From Ectocarpus siliculosus (Eukaryota > Sar > Phaeophyceae > Ectocarpales > Ectocarpaceae), in assembly GCA_000310025.1 (NCBI GenBank), contig FN649149.1, positions 267,681 through 331,680 on the forward strand: a stretch of 64,000 nt of DNA. The letters run 5' to 3'. The notes under the pieces are model-generated. The model worked only from the letters and a program-made list of their open reading frames with translations, searched no databases and was not told where the DNA came from. The first letter of the stretch is position 1. The number at the start of each line of letters is the position of its first letter. Below are positions 63,793 through 64,000 of the stretch, one piece after another. The position numbers were made by a program, and so were the translations under genes.

Positions 63793-64000
63793 CTGTGTGT
63801 GCGGCGCAACTCTGTCTCCTTTGGGGCTGGCGGGTCCCGCGCTTTGTTGCTGCTGTCCACGAGGGGGGTGGAAAGTGATCTGAGAGTTGCATGTGGCGGG
63901 GCCACCGCGGACGCTGCGCCGCTGGCCTGTGCTCTGTGATGCCACTGCACAGTGCAGTGCAGACTCTTGTGACTGTCCCGAAGGGATTTAATTAGCACAC

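Overview
This window is nuclear DNA from an intron-rich eukaryote, most likely a brown alga (Ectocarpus-like) or a close photosynthetic stramenopile. The genes are split into short exons with GT-AG introns. Two proteins start with a signal peptide followed by a Phe or Trp at the predicted cleavage site, as in plastid-targeted proteins of algae with complex plastids. A bacterial-type MinE is encoded, and neighbouring genes mostly alternate strands. The species call is inference. All gene models were built by hand from exon similarity, splice sites and phase agreement.

Genes, left to right: mitochondrial ribosomal protein mL46 (+, about 1945-4771); S-adenosylhomocysteine hydrolase (-, 6145-8835); MinE division-site factor (+, 9113-10408); Mediator subunit MED20 (-, 11015-12730); a probably plastid FKBP-type prolyl isomerase (+, 22540-27063); ecdysoneless/ECD (-, 27128-41017, 14 exons); an ankyrin/coiled-coil protein ending in a CaaX box (-, 43313-51335, 12 exons); a probably plastid MscS-type mechanosensitive channel (+, 51800-57040); a macrodomain protein with a repetitive acidic tail (-, 57287 to at least 61731); and two exons of an unrecognised gene at the right edge (-, 63448-63792). 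In the complete models the exon lengths sum to a multiple of three and give one open frame.

The rest is repeat-rich. At 13.2-14.2 kb there is a 73-bp minisatellite. From 14.8 to 21.8 kb lie a decayed LINE and a 5'-truncated second copy, each broken by another element. The 7.4-kb intron 12 of ECD holds a hAT-like non-autonomous element with an 8-bp target duplication (28774-30243). It also holds a third LINE fragment split by an apparently intact pogo-type DNA transposon (30380-34058), with 27-bp perfect inverted repeats, a TA duplication and a three-exon 678-residue transposase. Smaller inverted-repeat elements lie in introns of mL46 and the ankyrin gene and in the ECD upstream region.

The host genes do not form one pathway: they cover mitochondrial translation, methyl-cycle metabolism, organelle division, transcription and mRNA regulation, plastid protein folding, membrane tension and ADP-ribose signalling. 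No rRNA, convincing tRNA or CRISPR array was seen.
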